Made by a program: the position numbers and the translations under genes. A DNA stretch of 64,000 bases from the NCBI RefSeq assembly GCF_900156435.1, contig NZ_FTPQ01000002.1, forward strand, positions 1 through 64,000, in the 5' to 3' direction. Position 1 is the stretch's first letter. Every line of letters begins with the position of its first letter. A model generated the notes under the pieces. The model ran no database searches. It had not been told where the DNA came from and worked only from the letters and a program-made list of their open reading frames with translations. This DNA is from Microbacterium sp. RU1D. Its GTDB lineage: Bacteria > Actinomycetota > Actinomycetes > Actinomycetales > Microbacteriaceae. This document shows, one piece after another, positions 20,181-29,912 of the stretch.

Positions 20181-20807
20181 ATGGCGAAGTACACGCTGCC
20201 CGAACTGCCCTACGACTACTCGGCGCTGGAGCCGCACATCAGTGCGACGATCATGGAGCTGCACCACAGCAAGCACCACCAGACGTACGTCAACGGCGCC
20301 AACACGACCCTCGACCTCCTCGCCGAAGCGCGCGAGAAGGGCGATTTCGCCAACATCAACCGCCTGCAGAAGGACCTCGCGTTCAACCTCGGCGGTCACA
20401 CCAACCACTCGATCTTCTGGACGAACCTTTCGCCCAACGGTGGCGACAAGCCCACCGGCGACCTCGAGTCGGCCATCGACGACCAGTTCGGCTCGTTCGA
20501 CGCCTTCCGTGCGCAGTTCACCGCTGCCGCCCTCGGCGTGCAGGGCTCGGGCTGGGCCGGTCTGTTCTGGGACTCGATCGGGGAGAACCTCGTCATCCAG
20601 CAGTTCTTCGACCAGCAGGGCCAGATCGTCGCCGGCACCGTTCCGCTGCTGCTCCTCGACGTCTGGGAGCACGCGTACTACCTCGACTACAAGAACGTGC
20701 GCGCCGACTACGTGAAGGCGTTCTGGAACATCGCCAACTGGGCCGATGCGCAGGAGCGCTTCGCCGCCGCCCGCGAGAAGACCGCGGGTCTGCTGGTACT
20801 GTCGTAA
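20181..20807 (+). CDS. sodA: Superoxide dismutase, Fe/Mn type
   Basis: 208 residues. Cytoplasmic enzyme that dismutates superoxide to oxygen and hydrogen peroxide. Metal-ligand positions are visible: His in [13 protein letters not shown], His in [10 protein letters not shown], and the [11 protein letters not shown] motif supplying Asp and His. The GGDKPTGDL and GSGWAGLFW stretches favour the Mn-type of actinobacteria, though the metal cannot be fixed by eye. The frame is open further upstream, but ATG 20181 ([11 protein letters not shown]) is the conserved start, with GGAAGTAGAG before it. It is inserted between whiA and gap and has its own promoter and terminator. Confidence 0.97.
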   Translation: MAKYTLPELPYDYSALEPHISATIMELHHSKHHQTYVNGANTTLDLLAEAREKGDFANINRLQKDLAFNLGGHTNHSIFWTNLSPNGGDKPTGDLESAIDDQFGSFDAFRAQFTAAALGVQGSGWAGLFWDSIGENLVIQQFFDQQGQIVAGTVPLLLLDVWEHAYYLDYKNVRADYVKAFWNIANWADAQERFAAAREKTAGLLVLS

Positions 20808-20813
20808 ACGGTG

Positions 20814-20846
20814 CGGCGTCCCGGTGGGACACTCACCGGGACGCCG
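20814..20846 (+). terminator. sodA terminator
   Basis: CGGCGTCCCGGTG pairs perfectly (13 bp) with CACCGGGACGCCG over a 7-nt loop and is followed by TTGT. It lies 6 bases after the sodA stop. Confidence 0.85.
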
Positions 20847-20893
20847 TTGTCCGCCAGCGAAACCGCAATCACGCGCTCATCGCGCACAACTGA

Positions 20894-21919
<1,026 letters not shown>

Positions 21920-21925
21920 TCCTTC

Positions 21926-23143
21926 ATGGCTCTGCGCACCCTCGATTCGCTGGGGTCGCTGGCCGGCACGCGCGTCATCGTCCGTTGTGACCTGAACGTT
22001 CCTATCAAGGACGGCGTCATCACGGACGATGGCCGCGTGCGCGCCTCGCTGCCGACCCTCAACGCACTGATCAACGCCGGCGCGCGTGTGGTCGTGTGCT
22101 CGCACCTGGGCCGCCCCGACGGGGCGCCCGACCCGAAGTACTCGCTCGAGCCGGTCGCGCAGCGCCTGTCCGAGCTGCTCGGCCAGCCGGTCGCGTTCGC
22201 GCGCGACACGGTGGGCGAGTCGGCTCAGGATGCCGTGGCGTCGCTGGAGGACGGCGAGGTCGCGGTCATCGAGAACCTCCGCTTCAACGCGGGGGAGACC
22301 TCGAAGGACGAGTCCGAGCGTCAGGCCTTCGCACGCGAGCTCGCCGGTCTCGGCGACGCCCTCGTGTCCGATGGCTTCGGTGTCGTGCACCGCAAGCAGG
22401 CGAGCGTCTACGACCTCGCCCAGCTCGTGCCCTCGGCCGCGGGCCTTCTCATCCAGAAGGAGCTCGAGGTCCTCGACCGCCTCACCGAGAACCCCGAGCG
22501 TCCGTACACGGTCGTGCTCGGCGGATCGAAGGTGAGCGACAAGCTCGGTGTCATCGAGCACCTGCTCCCGCGCGTGGACAAGCTCCTCGTCGGAGGCGGC
22601 ATGATGTTCACCTTCCTCGTCGCCGAGGGGCACAAGGTCGGTTCGAGCCTGCTCGAGCAGGACCAGATCGATACCGTGAAGGGCTACCTCGTCACGGCGA
22701 AGGAGCGCGGCGTCGAGATCGTCCTGCCGGTGGACGCGGTCGTGGCTGCGTCGTTCTCGGCGGACGCGGAGCACGTGGTCGCCGACGCCGACGCCCTCGA
22801 GGACACCTCTTTCGGTGCCTCCGGCCTCGGTCTCGACATCGGACCGCGCACGGCGGAGATCTTCGCCGACGCGATCCGCGGCTCGCGCACCGTCTTCTGG
22901 AACGGTCCCATGGGCGTGTTCGAGATGAAGGCGTTCGAGGCCGGCACCAGGACCGTCGCCCAGGCGCTCACCGAGGTCGACGGCCTCAGCGTCGTCGGCG
23001 GCGGCGACTCCGCGGCGGCCGTTCGTCAGCTCGGCTTCGCCGACGACCAGTTCGGCCACATCTCCACGGGTGGCGGAGCCAGCCTGGAGTTCCTCGAAGG
23101 CAAGAAGCTCCCCGGACTGGAGGTCCTCGGATGGCAACAGTGA
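21926..23143 (+). CDS. pgk: Phosphoglycerate kinase
   Basis: 405 residues. It transfers phosphate from 1,3-bisphosphoglycerate to ADP. The family motifs are present: VIVRCDLNVPIKDG near the N-terminus, VVCSHLGRPDG, the hinge and lysine loop VLGGSKVSDKLGV, and the C-terminal GGGDSAAAV. It starts 6 bp after gap and its end overlaps the start of tpiA by 13 bp, so the three are translated as one unit. Length is slightly over the usual 390-400. Confidence 0.97.
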   Translation: MALRTLDSLGSLAGTRVIVRCDLNVPIKDGVITDDGRVRASLPTLNALINAGARVVVCSHLGRPDGAPDPKYSLEPVAQRLSELLGQPVAFARDTVGESAQDAVASLEDGEVAVIENLRFNAGETSKDESERQAFARELAGLGDALVSDGFGVVHRKQASVYDLAQLVPSAAGLLIQKELEVLDRLTENPERPYTVVLGGSKVSDKLGVIEHLLPRVDKLLVGGGMMFTFLVAEGHKVGSSLLEQDQIDTVKGYLVTAKERGVEIVLPVDAVVAASFSADAEHVVADADALEDTSFGASGLGLDIGPRTAEIFADAIRGSRTVFWNGPMGVFEMKAFEAGTRTVAQALTEVDGLSVVGGGDSAAAVRQLGFADDQFGHISTGGGASLEFLEGKKLPGLEVLGWQQ

Positions 23144-23922
23144 ACAGAACCCCCCTCATCGCGGGCAACTGGAAGATGAACCTCGACCACCTGCAGGCGG
23201 TCGCGTTCGTCCAGAAGCTGCACTGGACGTTGAAGGAGGCCAAGCACGAGAACGGCAGCGTCGAGGTCGCGGTCTTCCCGCCGTACACCGACCTGCGCAC
23301 CGTGCAGACGCTCCTCGACGCCGACAAGATCGAGTTCGCCCTCGGCGGTCAGGACCTGTCCGCGCACGACTCCGGCGCCTACACCGGCGAGATCTCGGGT
23401 CAGTTCCTGGCGAAGCTCGACGCGAAATACGTGATCATCGGTCATTCCGAGCGTCGGCAGTTCCACCACGAGACCGACGAGGTCATCGCGGCGAAGACCC
23501 AGGCGGCGCTCCGCCACGGTCTCGTGCCGGTGATCTGCGTGGGTGAGACCTCGGACGACCTCGAGAAGTTCGGTGCGAGCGCCGTCCCGGTCGGACAGCT
23601 CGAGGTCGCCCTCGAAGGCGTGGCGGCGGATGCCGACATCGTCGTGGCGTACGAGCCGGTCTGGGCCATCGGCTCCGGCCAGGCGGCGACGCCCGACCAG
23701 GCCCAGGAGGTCTGCGCGAAGCTTCGTGCAGTCGTCGCCGACAAGCTCGGTGCCGACGCGGCCGCCCGCACCCGCGTGCTCTACGGCGGTTCGGTGAAGT
23801 CGGGCAACATCGCCGGCTTCATGCGCGAGCCCGACGTGGACGGTGCACTGGTGGGCGGCGCGAGCCTCGTCGTCGACGAGTTCGCGGCGATCATCCGCTT
23901 CCAGAAGCACGTCGGCGTCTGA
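23131..23922 (+). CDS. tpiA: Triosephosphate isomerase
   Basis: 263 residues. It interconverts dihydroxyacetone phosphate and glyceraldehyde-3-phosphate. Catalytic residues are visible: Asn/Lys in AGNWKMN, His in IIGHSERR, and Glu in AYEPVWAIGSG; the phosphate loop YGGSVKSGN follows. ATG 23131 lies inside the end of pgk and has GGAGG 7 nt upstream; a GTG three codons later is a second possible start. It ends the glycolytic operon, with a terminator 10 bases downstream. Confidence 0.97.
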   Translation: MATVNRTPLIAGNWKMNLDHLQAVAFVQKLHWTLKEAKHENGSVEVAVFPPYTDLRTVQTLLDADKIEFALGGQDLSAHDSGAYTGEISGQFLAKLDAKYVIIGHSERRQFHHETDEVIAAKTQAALRHGLVPVICVGETSDDLEKFGASAVPVGQLEVALEGVAADADIVVAYEPVWAIGSGQAATPDQAQEVCAKLRAVVADKLGADAAARTRVLYGGSVKSGNIAGFMREPDVDGALVGGASLVVDEFAAIIRFQKHVGV

Positions 23923-23931
23923 CGCCCCTTC

Positions 23932-23964
23932 CGGATGCCCGCGGCAGCGCGCCGCGGGCATCCG
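23932..23964 (+). terminator. Terminator of the gap-pgk-tpiA operon
   Basis: A perfect 14-bp stem, CGGATGCCCGCGGC with GCCGCGGGCATCCG, over a 5-nt loop. Each arm contains the over-represented GGATGCC or GGCATCC. Confidence 0.85.
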
Positions 23965-23985
23965 TGCGTTCCAGACGCGTCCCCG

Positions 23986-23991
23986 TATACT
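23986..23991 (+). promoter_or_regulatory. Candidate -10 of the secG-rbpA promoter
   Basis: TATACT is a near-perfect housekeeping -10, 46 bases before the secG start. A matching -35 is not obvious. Confidence 0.5.
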
Positions 23992-24037
23992 TGACGCTCG
24001 TGCGGTCGTCCCGGCCGCTCGCGAAAGGCTTTCGACA

Positions 24038-24286
24038 GTGCAGATTCTCGAGTTCGTCCTGCAGGTGCTGCTGGGCATCACCAGCCTCCTGCTGACCCTG
24101 CTCATCCTGCTTCACAAGGGTCGCGGCGGCGGTCTGTCCGACATGTTCGGCGGCGGCATGAGTTCCGCCCTCGGTTCGTCGGGCCTGGCCGAACGCAACC
24201 TCAACCGATTCACGATCGTGCTCGCGCTGGTGTGGTTCGTCACCATCGTCGGCCTCGGTCTGCTGACCAAATTCGCGGAGATCTGA
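24038..24286 (+). CDS. secG: Preprotein translocase subunit SecG
   Basis: 82 residues. It is the small auxiliary membrane subunit of the SecYEG channel. Two transmembrane helices (about residues 3-24 and 55-78) flank the conserved cytoplasmic loop with GRGGGLSDMFGGG and SSGLAERNLNR. GTG 24038 follows GAAAGG at ribosome-binding distance. It sits behind tpiA, as in many actinobacteria, but after a terminator and with its own promoter; rbpA follows after 1 bp. Confidence 0.95.
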   Translation: MQILEFVLQVLLGITSLLLTLLILLHKGRGGGLSDMFGGGMSSALGSSGLAERNLNRFTIVLALVWFVTIVGLGLLTKFAEI

Positions 24287-24287
24287 C

Positions 24288-24641
24288 ATGGCCACTGGCG
24301 GCAATGCCATCCGTGGCTCGCGCGTCGGCGCGGGCCCCATGGGCGAACAGGACCACGGCTTCCACGCGGACCGCGTCGCGGTGTCGTACTGGGACGCCCT
24401 CGGCAACGAGACCGTCCGCTACTTCGCGGCGGGCATTCCCGACGACGAGATTCCCGAGACGATCGACTCGCCCCACTCGGGTCTGCCCGCGGGGCGCGAC
24501 AAGGCCAACCCGCCGGCGCTGGCGAAGGCGGAGCCCTACAAGACGCACCTCGCCTACGTGAAGGAGCGTCGCAGCGACGAAGAGGCCGCGTCCCTGCTCG
24601 ACGACGCCCTGCAGCAGCTGCGCGAGCGCCGCGGCCAGTAA
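24288..24641 (+). CDS. rbpA: RNA polymerase-binding protein RbpA (no zinc cysteines)
   Basis: 117 residues. RbpA binds the principal sigma factor and RNA polymerase and helps open promoters in actinobacteria. The N-terminus GGNAIRGSRVGAGPMGE, the core VSYWDALGNETVRYFA, and the sigma-interacting C-terminus PYKTHLAYVKERRS are characteristic. In Streptomyces RbpA the core holds zinc-binding cysteines; here the corresponding positions read WDALGN and DSPHSGLPAG and the protein has no Cys at all, so it cannot bind zinc that way. It starts 1 bp after secG. Confidence 0.93.
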   Translation: MATGGNAIRGSRVGAGPMGEQDHGFHADRVAVSYWDALGNETVRYFAAGIPDDEIPETIDSPHSGLPAGRDKANPPALAKAEPYKTHLAYVKERRSDEEAASLLDDALQQLRERRGQ

Positions 24642-24669
24642 GTCCCGCGCGGGAACTTCTGCGTTTGCG

Positions 24670-24716
24670 GCGTCCGGGGGCGGACGCGTTTCTCGCTCGG
24701 CGTCCCGGGGCGGACG
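24670..24716. terminator. Two adjacent similar hairpins between rbpA and the lipoprotein gene
   Basis: GCGTCCG-GGGG-CGGACGC (24670-24687) is a perfect 7-bp hairpin followed by TTT in the plus direction. A near copy, CGTCC...GGACG (24701-24716), follows. The two are about 30-bp direct repeats and could end transcripts from both converging units. Confidence 0.55.
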
Positions 24717-24774
24717 TCTTTCGTGTTCGGCGGCTGGCCCGTGGGTACGACGCCTCTCCGTGCACGGCGTCCGC

Positions 24775-25524
24775 TCAGCGGACGGGGGAGTCCGTGACGA
24801 TCACGGTCCACGGACCGGGCGGGACGTCGACGTCGTCGACGAACGCCCAGTCGACGCGGTCGCCGTCGCCGTCGAGCTCGGCGTAGCCGAGGCAGCCGTT
24901 GAGGGCGGGGGAGACGTCCAGCCCCGCGCCGTTGAAGCGCTCGTTGGCGGGGCGGCGATCGTCGGAACCGAAGACGTACGCGCTGTCGCGGTACTCCCCG
25001 GGGCCGGCATCCTGGATCTGTCCGTAACAGACGCGGTCGCCCTTGCGCAGGACCACCCAGCGGTTCTTCATCAGGCTCCGGCTCCGGTCGTCGACGATCG
25101 CGGCGTAGGGTGATCGGTCGGCCCAGGGGACGACCTGGCCGCGTGTCGCGAACCCCTCGTCGTCGTTGACGTCGTCGAAGGGCAGGTCGAGGTAGAACGG
25201 ATTCTCGCGGGGGGTCATGCGGGTGGGGAAGTACCCGTTTTCGGCGGTGCGCTTCTCGGTGCGGCAGTCGTCGCCGTCGACGACGCCGTCGCACCCTCCG
25301 TACGATCCGAGCCAGTCGGAGTCGTACGTGGAGATGCGCTGGCTGCCGTCGGAGGCCTGGGGGTCGAACACCTCACCGACCCAGAAGGTCGTCGAGACGA
25401 TGCCCGTGTGCCACGGGTAGCCGGTGTCGGGAAGCGGCGCGAGCGCGGGCGCACAGCCGGTCGCACCGACGACGGCGACCACCGCGAAGGCGATCGCCGT
25501 CGTCGCGCGCGAGCGCGGTGTCAT
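24775..25524 (-). CDS. Predicted secreted lipoprotein, function unknown
   Basis: 249 residues. The N-terminus is a lipoprotein signal: basic start, hydrophobic core, then VGATGC with Cys as the lipidation site (about residue 24). The mature protein has regions such as YPWHTGIVSTTFWVGE and several Cys (DGDDCRTEK, RVCYGQIQDAG) likely to form disulfides outside the cell. I do not recognise an assigned family. The upstream deacetylase gene ends 7 bp before this start, so the two are cotranscribed, and a cell-surface role in polysaccharide handling is possible but unproven. Confidence 0.8.
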   Translation of the reverse strand: MTPRSRATTAIAFAVVAVVGATGCAPALAPLPDTGYPWHTGIVSTTFWVGEVFDPQASDGSQRISTYDSDWLGSYGGCDGVVDGDDCRTEKRTAENGYFPTRMTPRENPFYLDLPFDDVNDDEGFATRGQVVPWADRSPYAAIVDDRSRSLMKNRWVVLRKGDRVCYGQIQDAGPGEYRDSAYVFGSDDRRPANERFNGAGLDVSPALNGCLGYAELDGDGDRVDWAFVDDVDVPPGPWTVIVTDSPVR

Positions 25525-25531
25525 CGCGGGG

Positions 25532-26995
25532 TCACCCCGTGACGTCGCTCTCGGTCGGCCGGAACACCTCGAGCGGACCCTGCGGCGTCTTCGGCGCCGA
25601 CGTGTCGAGCGGGGCCGTGGCACTCATGACCGTGAGCGGCGGGGCGCTCGTGCTGTCGTAAAGACCGAGGTCGTCGGTTCGGAGCGTGCCGTTGCCGAAG
25701 ATGGTCAACGCGAAGCTGATGCCGTTATAGCCCGACGGGATGGGAGCCGTCGTCCAGTCGGCCTCGGTCCAGGCGTCCGCCGCGGCGAACCACGGGCTCG
25801 ACGTCCAGTACGACCACGCTCCGGTCGAGGAGCGCAGGTAGACGGCGAACTGCGTCGGCCCGCTGGCCCGGTACCACTCGCGCAGCGTGTACGACCGCCC
25901 CGGCGTCACCGTCGGAGAGCACTGCCCCAGGTCGAACTGCGGCAGGAGCTTGGCGTCGCCGTCGACGTAATCGGTCATCGTGATGCCACTGGCGATGTTG
26001 CCGGTGTGGGCGGGGGAGCCCGTGCTGAAGGTGGGAGTGTTCGTGCCGTAGCCCCCTCGCATCCAGCAGTCGGGGGCGCCCGTTTCCATGCTCGGGTTGA
26101 CGATGCCGTTCGTCGAGCCCGTGGGCGCGGGCACGCCGGGGCCGTTGACGACGGGTTTGGTGGTCCCGCCGATCACGCTTCCGATGGTCTTGACGACCGT
26201 CCCCGCCGACTGACGGGTCTTCAGCCACGACAGGAACTGACTGAAGGTCGACGTCGTGACGGCGAGATCGCTGCAGGCGTCGTCGCAGACGTCGTGGAAC
26301 GTGTACTGCACCCACCCGCCACCGTTCTTCTCGGCGTTCGTCACGCCCTGCTTCAGGTCGGCGAGGGTCCAGGTGGCGTCGACCTGGTCGAGGGCGGCCA
26401 GGGCGAACGGATCGGGCGGAGGCGTCTTCTCGGCGTAGGCGCAGTCGGGGCACCCGAAGCGGCTCCGGATGTCGCCGAGGAGGCGCCCGCTGTTGTATCC
26501 GCAGGTGGCGACGGCTTTCTCGACCTCGGGTGTGCTCGAGGCAAAGGGGTACGCGAAGCTTCGGACGGAGAAGCCCCACGAGGTGAGGTTCTTGCGGTCC
26601 TGGCAGATCTGCCGGGCCGCCTCGTCGACGCTGATCTGCGCAAGGTCGGGGTGATTGACGCTGTGCCCGCCGATCTCGTGACCCGCGTTCTTCAGCGTCG
26701 TGAGGTCGGCGCGCGTCATGTATCCGGCGGCGCCGATGTAGCCCGAGGGGACGTAGAAGGTCGCCTTCATCGCGTTCGCCTGCAGGGCGGGCAGCGCGTT
26801 GAGCTGGTCGGCGTTCGCGTCGTCGAAGGTGAGGCTGACCACGGTGCGGGTGGCCGCTTCGACCGGCGCGGGACTCAGGGCGACCGACGCACCCACCACA
26901 GCGAGGGCCGAGAGGACGGCGACGACGCGTCGCCCCCTCGCGCGCAGGGCCGCGGGCGGGCGTCGTCGTTCAGAACGGAGGTCTCGTCGGAGCAT
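25532..26995 (-). CDS. Secreted polysaccharide deacetylase (NodB) with C-terminal carbohydrate-binding-like domain
   Basis: 487 residues. An N-terminal signal peptide (about residues 1-48, ending near APVEAAT) leads to a NodB domain: motif 1 TFDDANAD, motif 2 GHSVNHPDL (metal His pair), motif 3 RSFAYPF, and motif 5 YTFHDV near its end. These domains remove N- or O-acetyl groups from chitin-like, PNAG-like or peptidoglycan chains. After a Pro/Gly linker, about residues 295-470 look like a beta-jelly-roll carbohydrate-binding module (starts NGIVNPSMETG). All catalytic residues are present. It lies 44 bp after glmS in the same direction. A role in modifying the polymer made by the GT2 at 31607 is inferred from the locus. 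Confidence 0.88.
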   Translation of the reverse strand: MLRRDLRSERRRPPAALRARGRRVVAVLSALAVVGASVALSPAPVEAATRTVVSLTFDDANADQLNALPALQANAMKATFYVPSGYIGAAGYMTRADLTTLKNAGHEIGGHSVNHPDLAQISVDEAARQICQDRKNLTSWGFSVRSFAYPFASSTPEVEKAVATCGYNSGRLLGDIRSRFGCPDCAYAEKTPPPDPFALAALDQVDATWTLADLKQGVTNAEKNGGGWVQYTFHDVCDDACSDLAVTTSTFSQFLSWLKTRQSAGTVVKTIGSVIGGTTKPVVNGPGVPAPTGSTNGIVNPSMETGAPDCWMRGGYGTNTPTFSTGSPAHTGNIASGITMTDYVDGDAKLLPQFDLGQCSPTVTPGRSYTLREWYRASGPTQFAVYLRSSTGAWSYWTSSPWFAAADAWTEADWTTAPIPSGYNGISFALTIFGNGTLRTDDLGLYDSTSAPPLTVMSATAPLDTSAPKTPQGPLEVFRPTESDVTG

Positions 26996-27039
26996 GGGAA
27001 CTGCCTTTCGTGCGGGGCGAGGGGAACCGACCGCGTCGC

Positions 27040-28848
27040 TCACGACACCGTCACCGATTTGGCGAGATTGCGGGGCTTGTCGACATTGCGGTGCAGCCGC
27101 AGGGCGAGCTCGCGCGCGAACATCTGCAGGGGGATGACGCTCTCGAGCGGACCCCACGAGGGCCCGGTGCGGGGCAGGTGCAGGGGCACCCCGCCGACGT
27201 TCAGCACGCGTTCCCCGATCCGGATGACACGGCCCCCGCGCGCGGTCACCTCGGCGATGTCGACGTCGAGGCGCGGATCGCCGCTGTCGACCACGAACAC
27301 CGGGGTGCCGGCACCCACCAGGGCGAGCGGGCCGTGCTTCAGTTCGCCGGCGGCGTGGGATTCCGCCCAGCGATACGACAACTCCTTGAGCTTCAAGGCG
27401 CCCTCCGCGGCGTAGACGAGACCCGTGCCGCGACCCAGGAAGAGGAAGCCCGACGCTCGCGCGTACTCGGCGGCGAGTTGGGCGCACGGGGCGCGCCAGG
27501 CGTCGAGCGCAGCGGAGAGCGCATCGGGGGTGGCGGCCAGGGCGCGCAGGTCGGCGTCCACGCCCGCTGAGTCGCCGCGGTCGGCGGACGCGAGTCCCGA
27601 GAGCGCCACGCACACCCCGGTCAGCACCTGGGCGACGAAGGTCTTGGTCGCCGCGACTCCCACCTCGGGTCCGGCGAGGCAGTCGATGACCGCGTCGGCG
27701 CGGCGGGCGAGGGTGGAGGAGGTGTTGTTCGTCAGGGCGAGCACCGCGCCGTGGCGCGCCGGAAGGGCGTCGAGGGCGCGCAGGACATCGGCGGTCTCGC
27801 CCGACTGACTCATCGCCACGACGAGGGTGCGCGGCTCCCAGATCTCATGCGCCGCCTCGCTCGCCACCAGCGTGCGCGTGGGCAGTCCGCCGAGGTGCGC
27901 GAACACCCCGGCCACGGCGCGGCCGGCGTGCAGCGAGGTCCCGCAGCCGAGGACGGCGACCCGGTCGACGCCGTCGAGCGACGGCAGCCCCAGACCGTGC
28001 CAGAGGCGCCCGTCGGCGATACCCGGTGCCAGGGCCTCGATCACTCTGCGGGCCACGGCGGGCTGCTCGTCGATCTCGTTGCCCATGTGATCCCGGTGCC
28101 GGCCGGTGCTGGCCAGAAGCGCCGTTCGGGGGACGGGCCACAGCCCGCGCGGTCGGCAGCTGCCTCCGGCGCGATGCCAGCGGGTGCCGGCGGCGTCGAC
28201 CTCGACCACGTCGTCGTCTTCGAGCACGCGGAACTCGGCGACGTCGGGCGCGACCGCGCCGACGTCGCTGGCGAGGAATGTGCCGCCCGCGCCCTCGGCG
28301 TGGATGAGGGGCGACCCGTGCGCCGTCGCCGCGAGGGTGCCGCTGCGGGTGTCCAAGGCGACGACCGCCCACGAGCCCGAGAGCTGGGCGACCGCGTCGG
28401 CGAGCGCGTCGCCGAGCCCCACCCCGGGGCGCTGCGCCTGCTCGATGAGGTGGACGATCACCTCGCTGTCGACGCCGGTGGCGAAGCGGTGCCCGGCCGC
28501 GACGAGCTGCGATCGCAGGGCGTCGGCGTTGTCGACGATGCCGTTGTGCACGACGTAGAGGCGGCCGCTGCAGTCCTCGAGAGGGTGGGCGTTCGCCTCG
28601 CTCACTTCGCCGTGCGTCGCCCACCGGGTGTGCCCGATCGCCGCGGTGGTGGCATCCATCGCCTGCTCCCCGGTCACGACCGCGAGCGCCGCCACCCCGC
28701 TGAGGGTGCGCGCGTGCAGGGTCGTGCCGTCCGGCCGCCGGGCGGCGATCCCGGCGGAGTCGTAGCCGCGGTACTCGAGACGCTCAAGGGCGGATCGGGC
28801 GCGGGATGCTGCGCCGGCGAGGCCGTGGTAGGCGGTGATGCCGCACAT
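27040..28848 (-). CDS. glmS: Glutamine-fructose-6-phosphate aminotransferase
   Basis: 602 residues. It makes glucosamine-6-phosphate from fructose-6-phosphate and glutamine, the entry to UDP-GlcNAc. Cys2 in MCGITAYHG is the glutaminase nucleophile; LEYRGYDSAG and GHTRWATHG follow. Two SIS domains (about 280-420 and 450-590) include SQSGETADVLRAL, and the end DKPRNLAKSVTVS is canonical. The start ATG overlaps the stop of the epimerase gene (ATGA), so it belongs to the sugar-nucleotide operon. Its place here suggests a copy dedicated to polysaccharide supply; whether another glmS exists elsewhere cannot be seen. Confidence 0.95.
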   Translation of the reverse strand: MCGITAYHGLAGAASRARSALERLEYRGYDSAGIAARRPDGTTLHARTLSGVAALAVVTGEQAMDATTAAIGHTRWATHGEVSEANAHPLEDCSGRLYVVHNGIVDNADALRSQLVAAGHRFATGVDSEVIVHLIEQAQRPGVGLGDALADAVAQLSGSWAVVALDTRSGTLAATAHGSPLIHAEGAGGTFLASDVGAVAPDVAEFRVLEDDDVVEVDAAGTRWHRAGGSCRPRGLWPVPRTALLASTGRHRDHMGNEIDEQPAVARRVIEALAPGIADGRLWHGLGLPSLDGVDRVAVLGCGTSLHAGRAVAGVFAHLGGLPTRTLVASEAAHEIWEPRTLVVAMSQSGETADVLRALDALPARHGAVLALTNNTSSTLARRADAVIDCLAGPEVGVAATKTFVAQVLTGVCVALSGLASADRGDSAGVDADLRALAATPDALSAALDAWRAPCAQLAAEYARASGFLFLGRGTGLVYAAEGALKLKELSYRWAESHAAGELKHGPLALVGAGTPVFVVDSGDPRLDVDIAEVTARGGRVIRIGERVLNVGGVPLHLPRTGPSWGPLESVIPLQMFARELALRLHRNVDKPRNLAKSVTVS

Positions 28849-29912
28849 CAGATCACGCCCCGGAAGGATCCGGCGCTCGCGAGGGGCATGGCATCCGACC
28901 CGAGACGCTCGCGCGAGAGCAGGTCGGCGGCCACGCGCATGATCGTCGTGGTCAGCGGCGTGGTGGGCTCGTAGCCGACGAGGTCGTGCGCCTTGGTGTT
29001 GTCGGGCACACGGCGACGCATGTCTTCGAAACCGGCGGCGTAGGCCTGCTCGTAGGGGACGAGTTCGATCTCGCTGCGGCTGTCGAGGGTGGCGATGATC
29101 TCGCGGGCCAGGTCGAGGATCGAGATCTCGCGCGCACCGCCGAGGTTGTAGGCCTGCCCGCGCGCGCGGGGGTCGCGTTCGATCCGCACCATCGCGGGGA
29201 CGACGTCTTCGACGGCGGAGAAGCAGCGCGTCTGCAGGCCGTCGCCGAACACCGTGAGCGGATGGCCGCGCAGCGCCTGGCCGACGAGATTGGGCAGCAC
29301 CATGCCGTATCGCCCCGTCTGTCGAGGGCCCACCGTGTTGAAGAGGCGGACGATGGCGACGTCCAGCCCTTCCTGATCGCAGTAGGCCTTCGCGAAAGCC
29401 TCGTCGATGCCCTTGGCGCCCGCGTAGGTCCAGCGCGAGAGCAGGGGGTCGCCGAGCACGCGGTCGGAGTCCTCACGCAGGCGGTCGGCGGTGTTCTTGC
29501 CGTACACCTCGCTCGTGGACACCAGCAGCACCGACGCCTTGTGCTCGATGGCCGCGGTCAGTACGTTCTCGGTGCCGTGGATGTTGATGCGCAGGCCCCG
29601 CAACGGCTGCTCGACGATGAGCTTCACGCCGACGGCGGCGGCGAGGTGGAACACGCGGTCGCACGAGCGCATGGCCTGGGCGACGGTCTTGCTGTTGAGG
29701 ATCGACCCGTGGATCATCTCCAGCCGCGGGTTGTCGGCGACGCCGGCGAGGTTGCGCGCCGAGCCCGTGGACAGGTCGTCGAGGACGACGACCTCGTCGC
29801 CGGCGGCGAGGAGGTGCTCGACGAGGTGGCTGCCGACGAAGCCGGCGCCTCCCGTGACGAGCGTGCGCGTGCGGCCTCCCGCGGACGGCGGGAACACCGG
29901 GACCCCGCTCAC
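28848..29912 (-). CDS. NAD-dependent nucleotide-sugar epimerase/dehydratase (extended SDR)
   Basis: 354 residues. The Rossmann motif TLVTGGAGFVGSH is near the N-terminus, and the catalytic Tyr-x3-Lys is YAGAK, with STSEVYG supplying the Ser/Thr. RLFNTVGPRQTG and the C-terminal NLGG motif match the UDP-sugar 4-epimerase / UDP-glucuronate-modifying group. The exact reaction cannot be fixed; after the UDP-HexNAc dehydrogenase, 4-epimerisation of a UDP-aminouronic acid is plausible. The GTG start overlaps the dehydrogenase stop by 4 bp (GTGA), and its stop overlaps glmS, so all three are translationally coupled. Confidence 0.85.
   Translation of the reverse strand: MSGVPVFPPSAGGRTRTLVTGGAGFVGSHLVEHLLAAGDEVVVLDDLSTGSARNLAGVADNPRLEMIHGSILNSKTVAQAMRSCDRVFHLAAAVGVKLIVEQPLRGLRINIHGTENVLTAAIEHKASVLLVSTSEVYGKNTADRLREDSDRVLGDPLLSRWTYAGAKGIDEAFAKAYCDQEGLDVAIVRLFNTVGPRQTGRYGMVLPNLVGQALRGHPLTVFGDGLQTRCFSAVEDVVPAMVRIERDPRARGQAYNLGGAREISILDLAREIIATLDSRSEIELVPYEQAYAAGFEDMRRRVPDNTKAHDLVGYEPTTPLTTTIMRVAADLLSRERLGSDAMPLASAGSFRGVI

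Noticed and set aside
27040..29912. glmS ribozyme or riboswitch before glmS
   Set aside because: The glmS start overlaps the preceding gene by 4 bp, leaving no leader for such an element.
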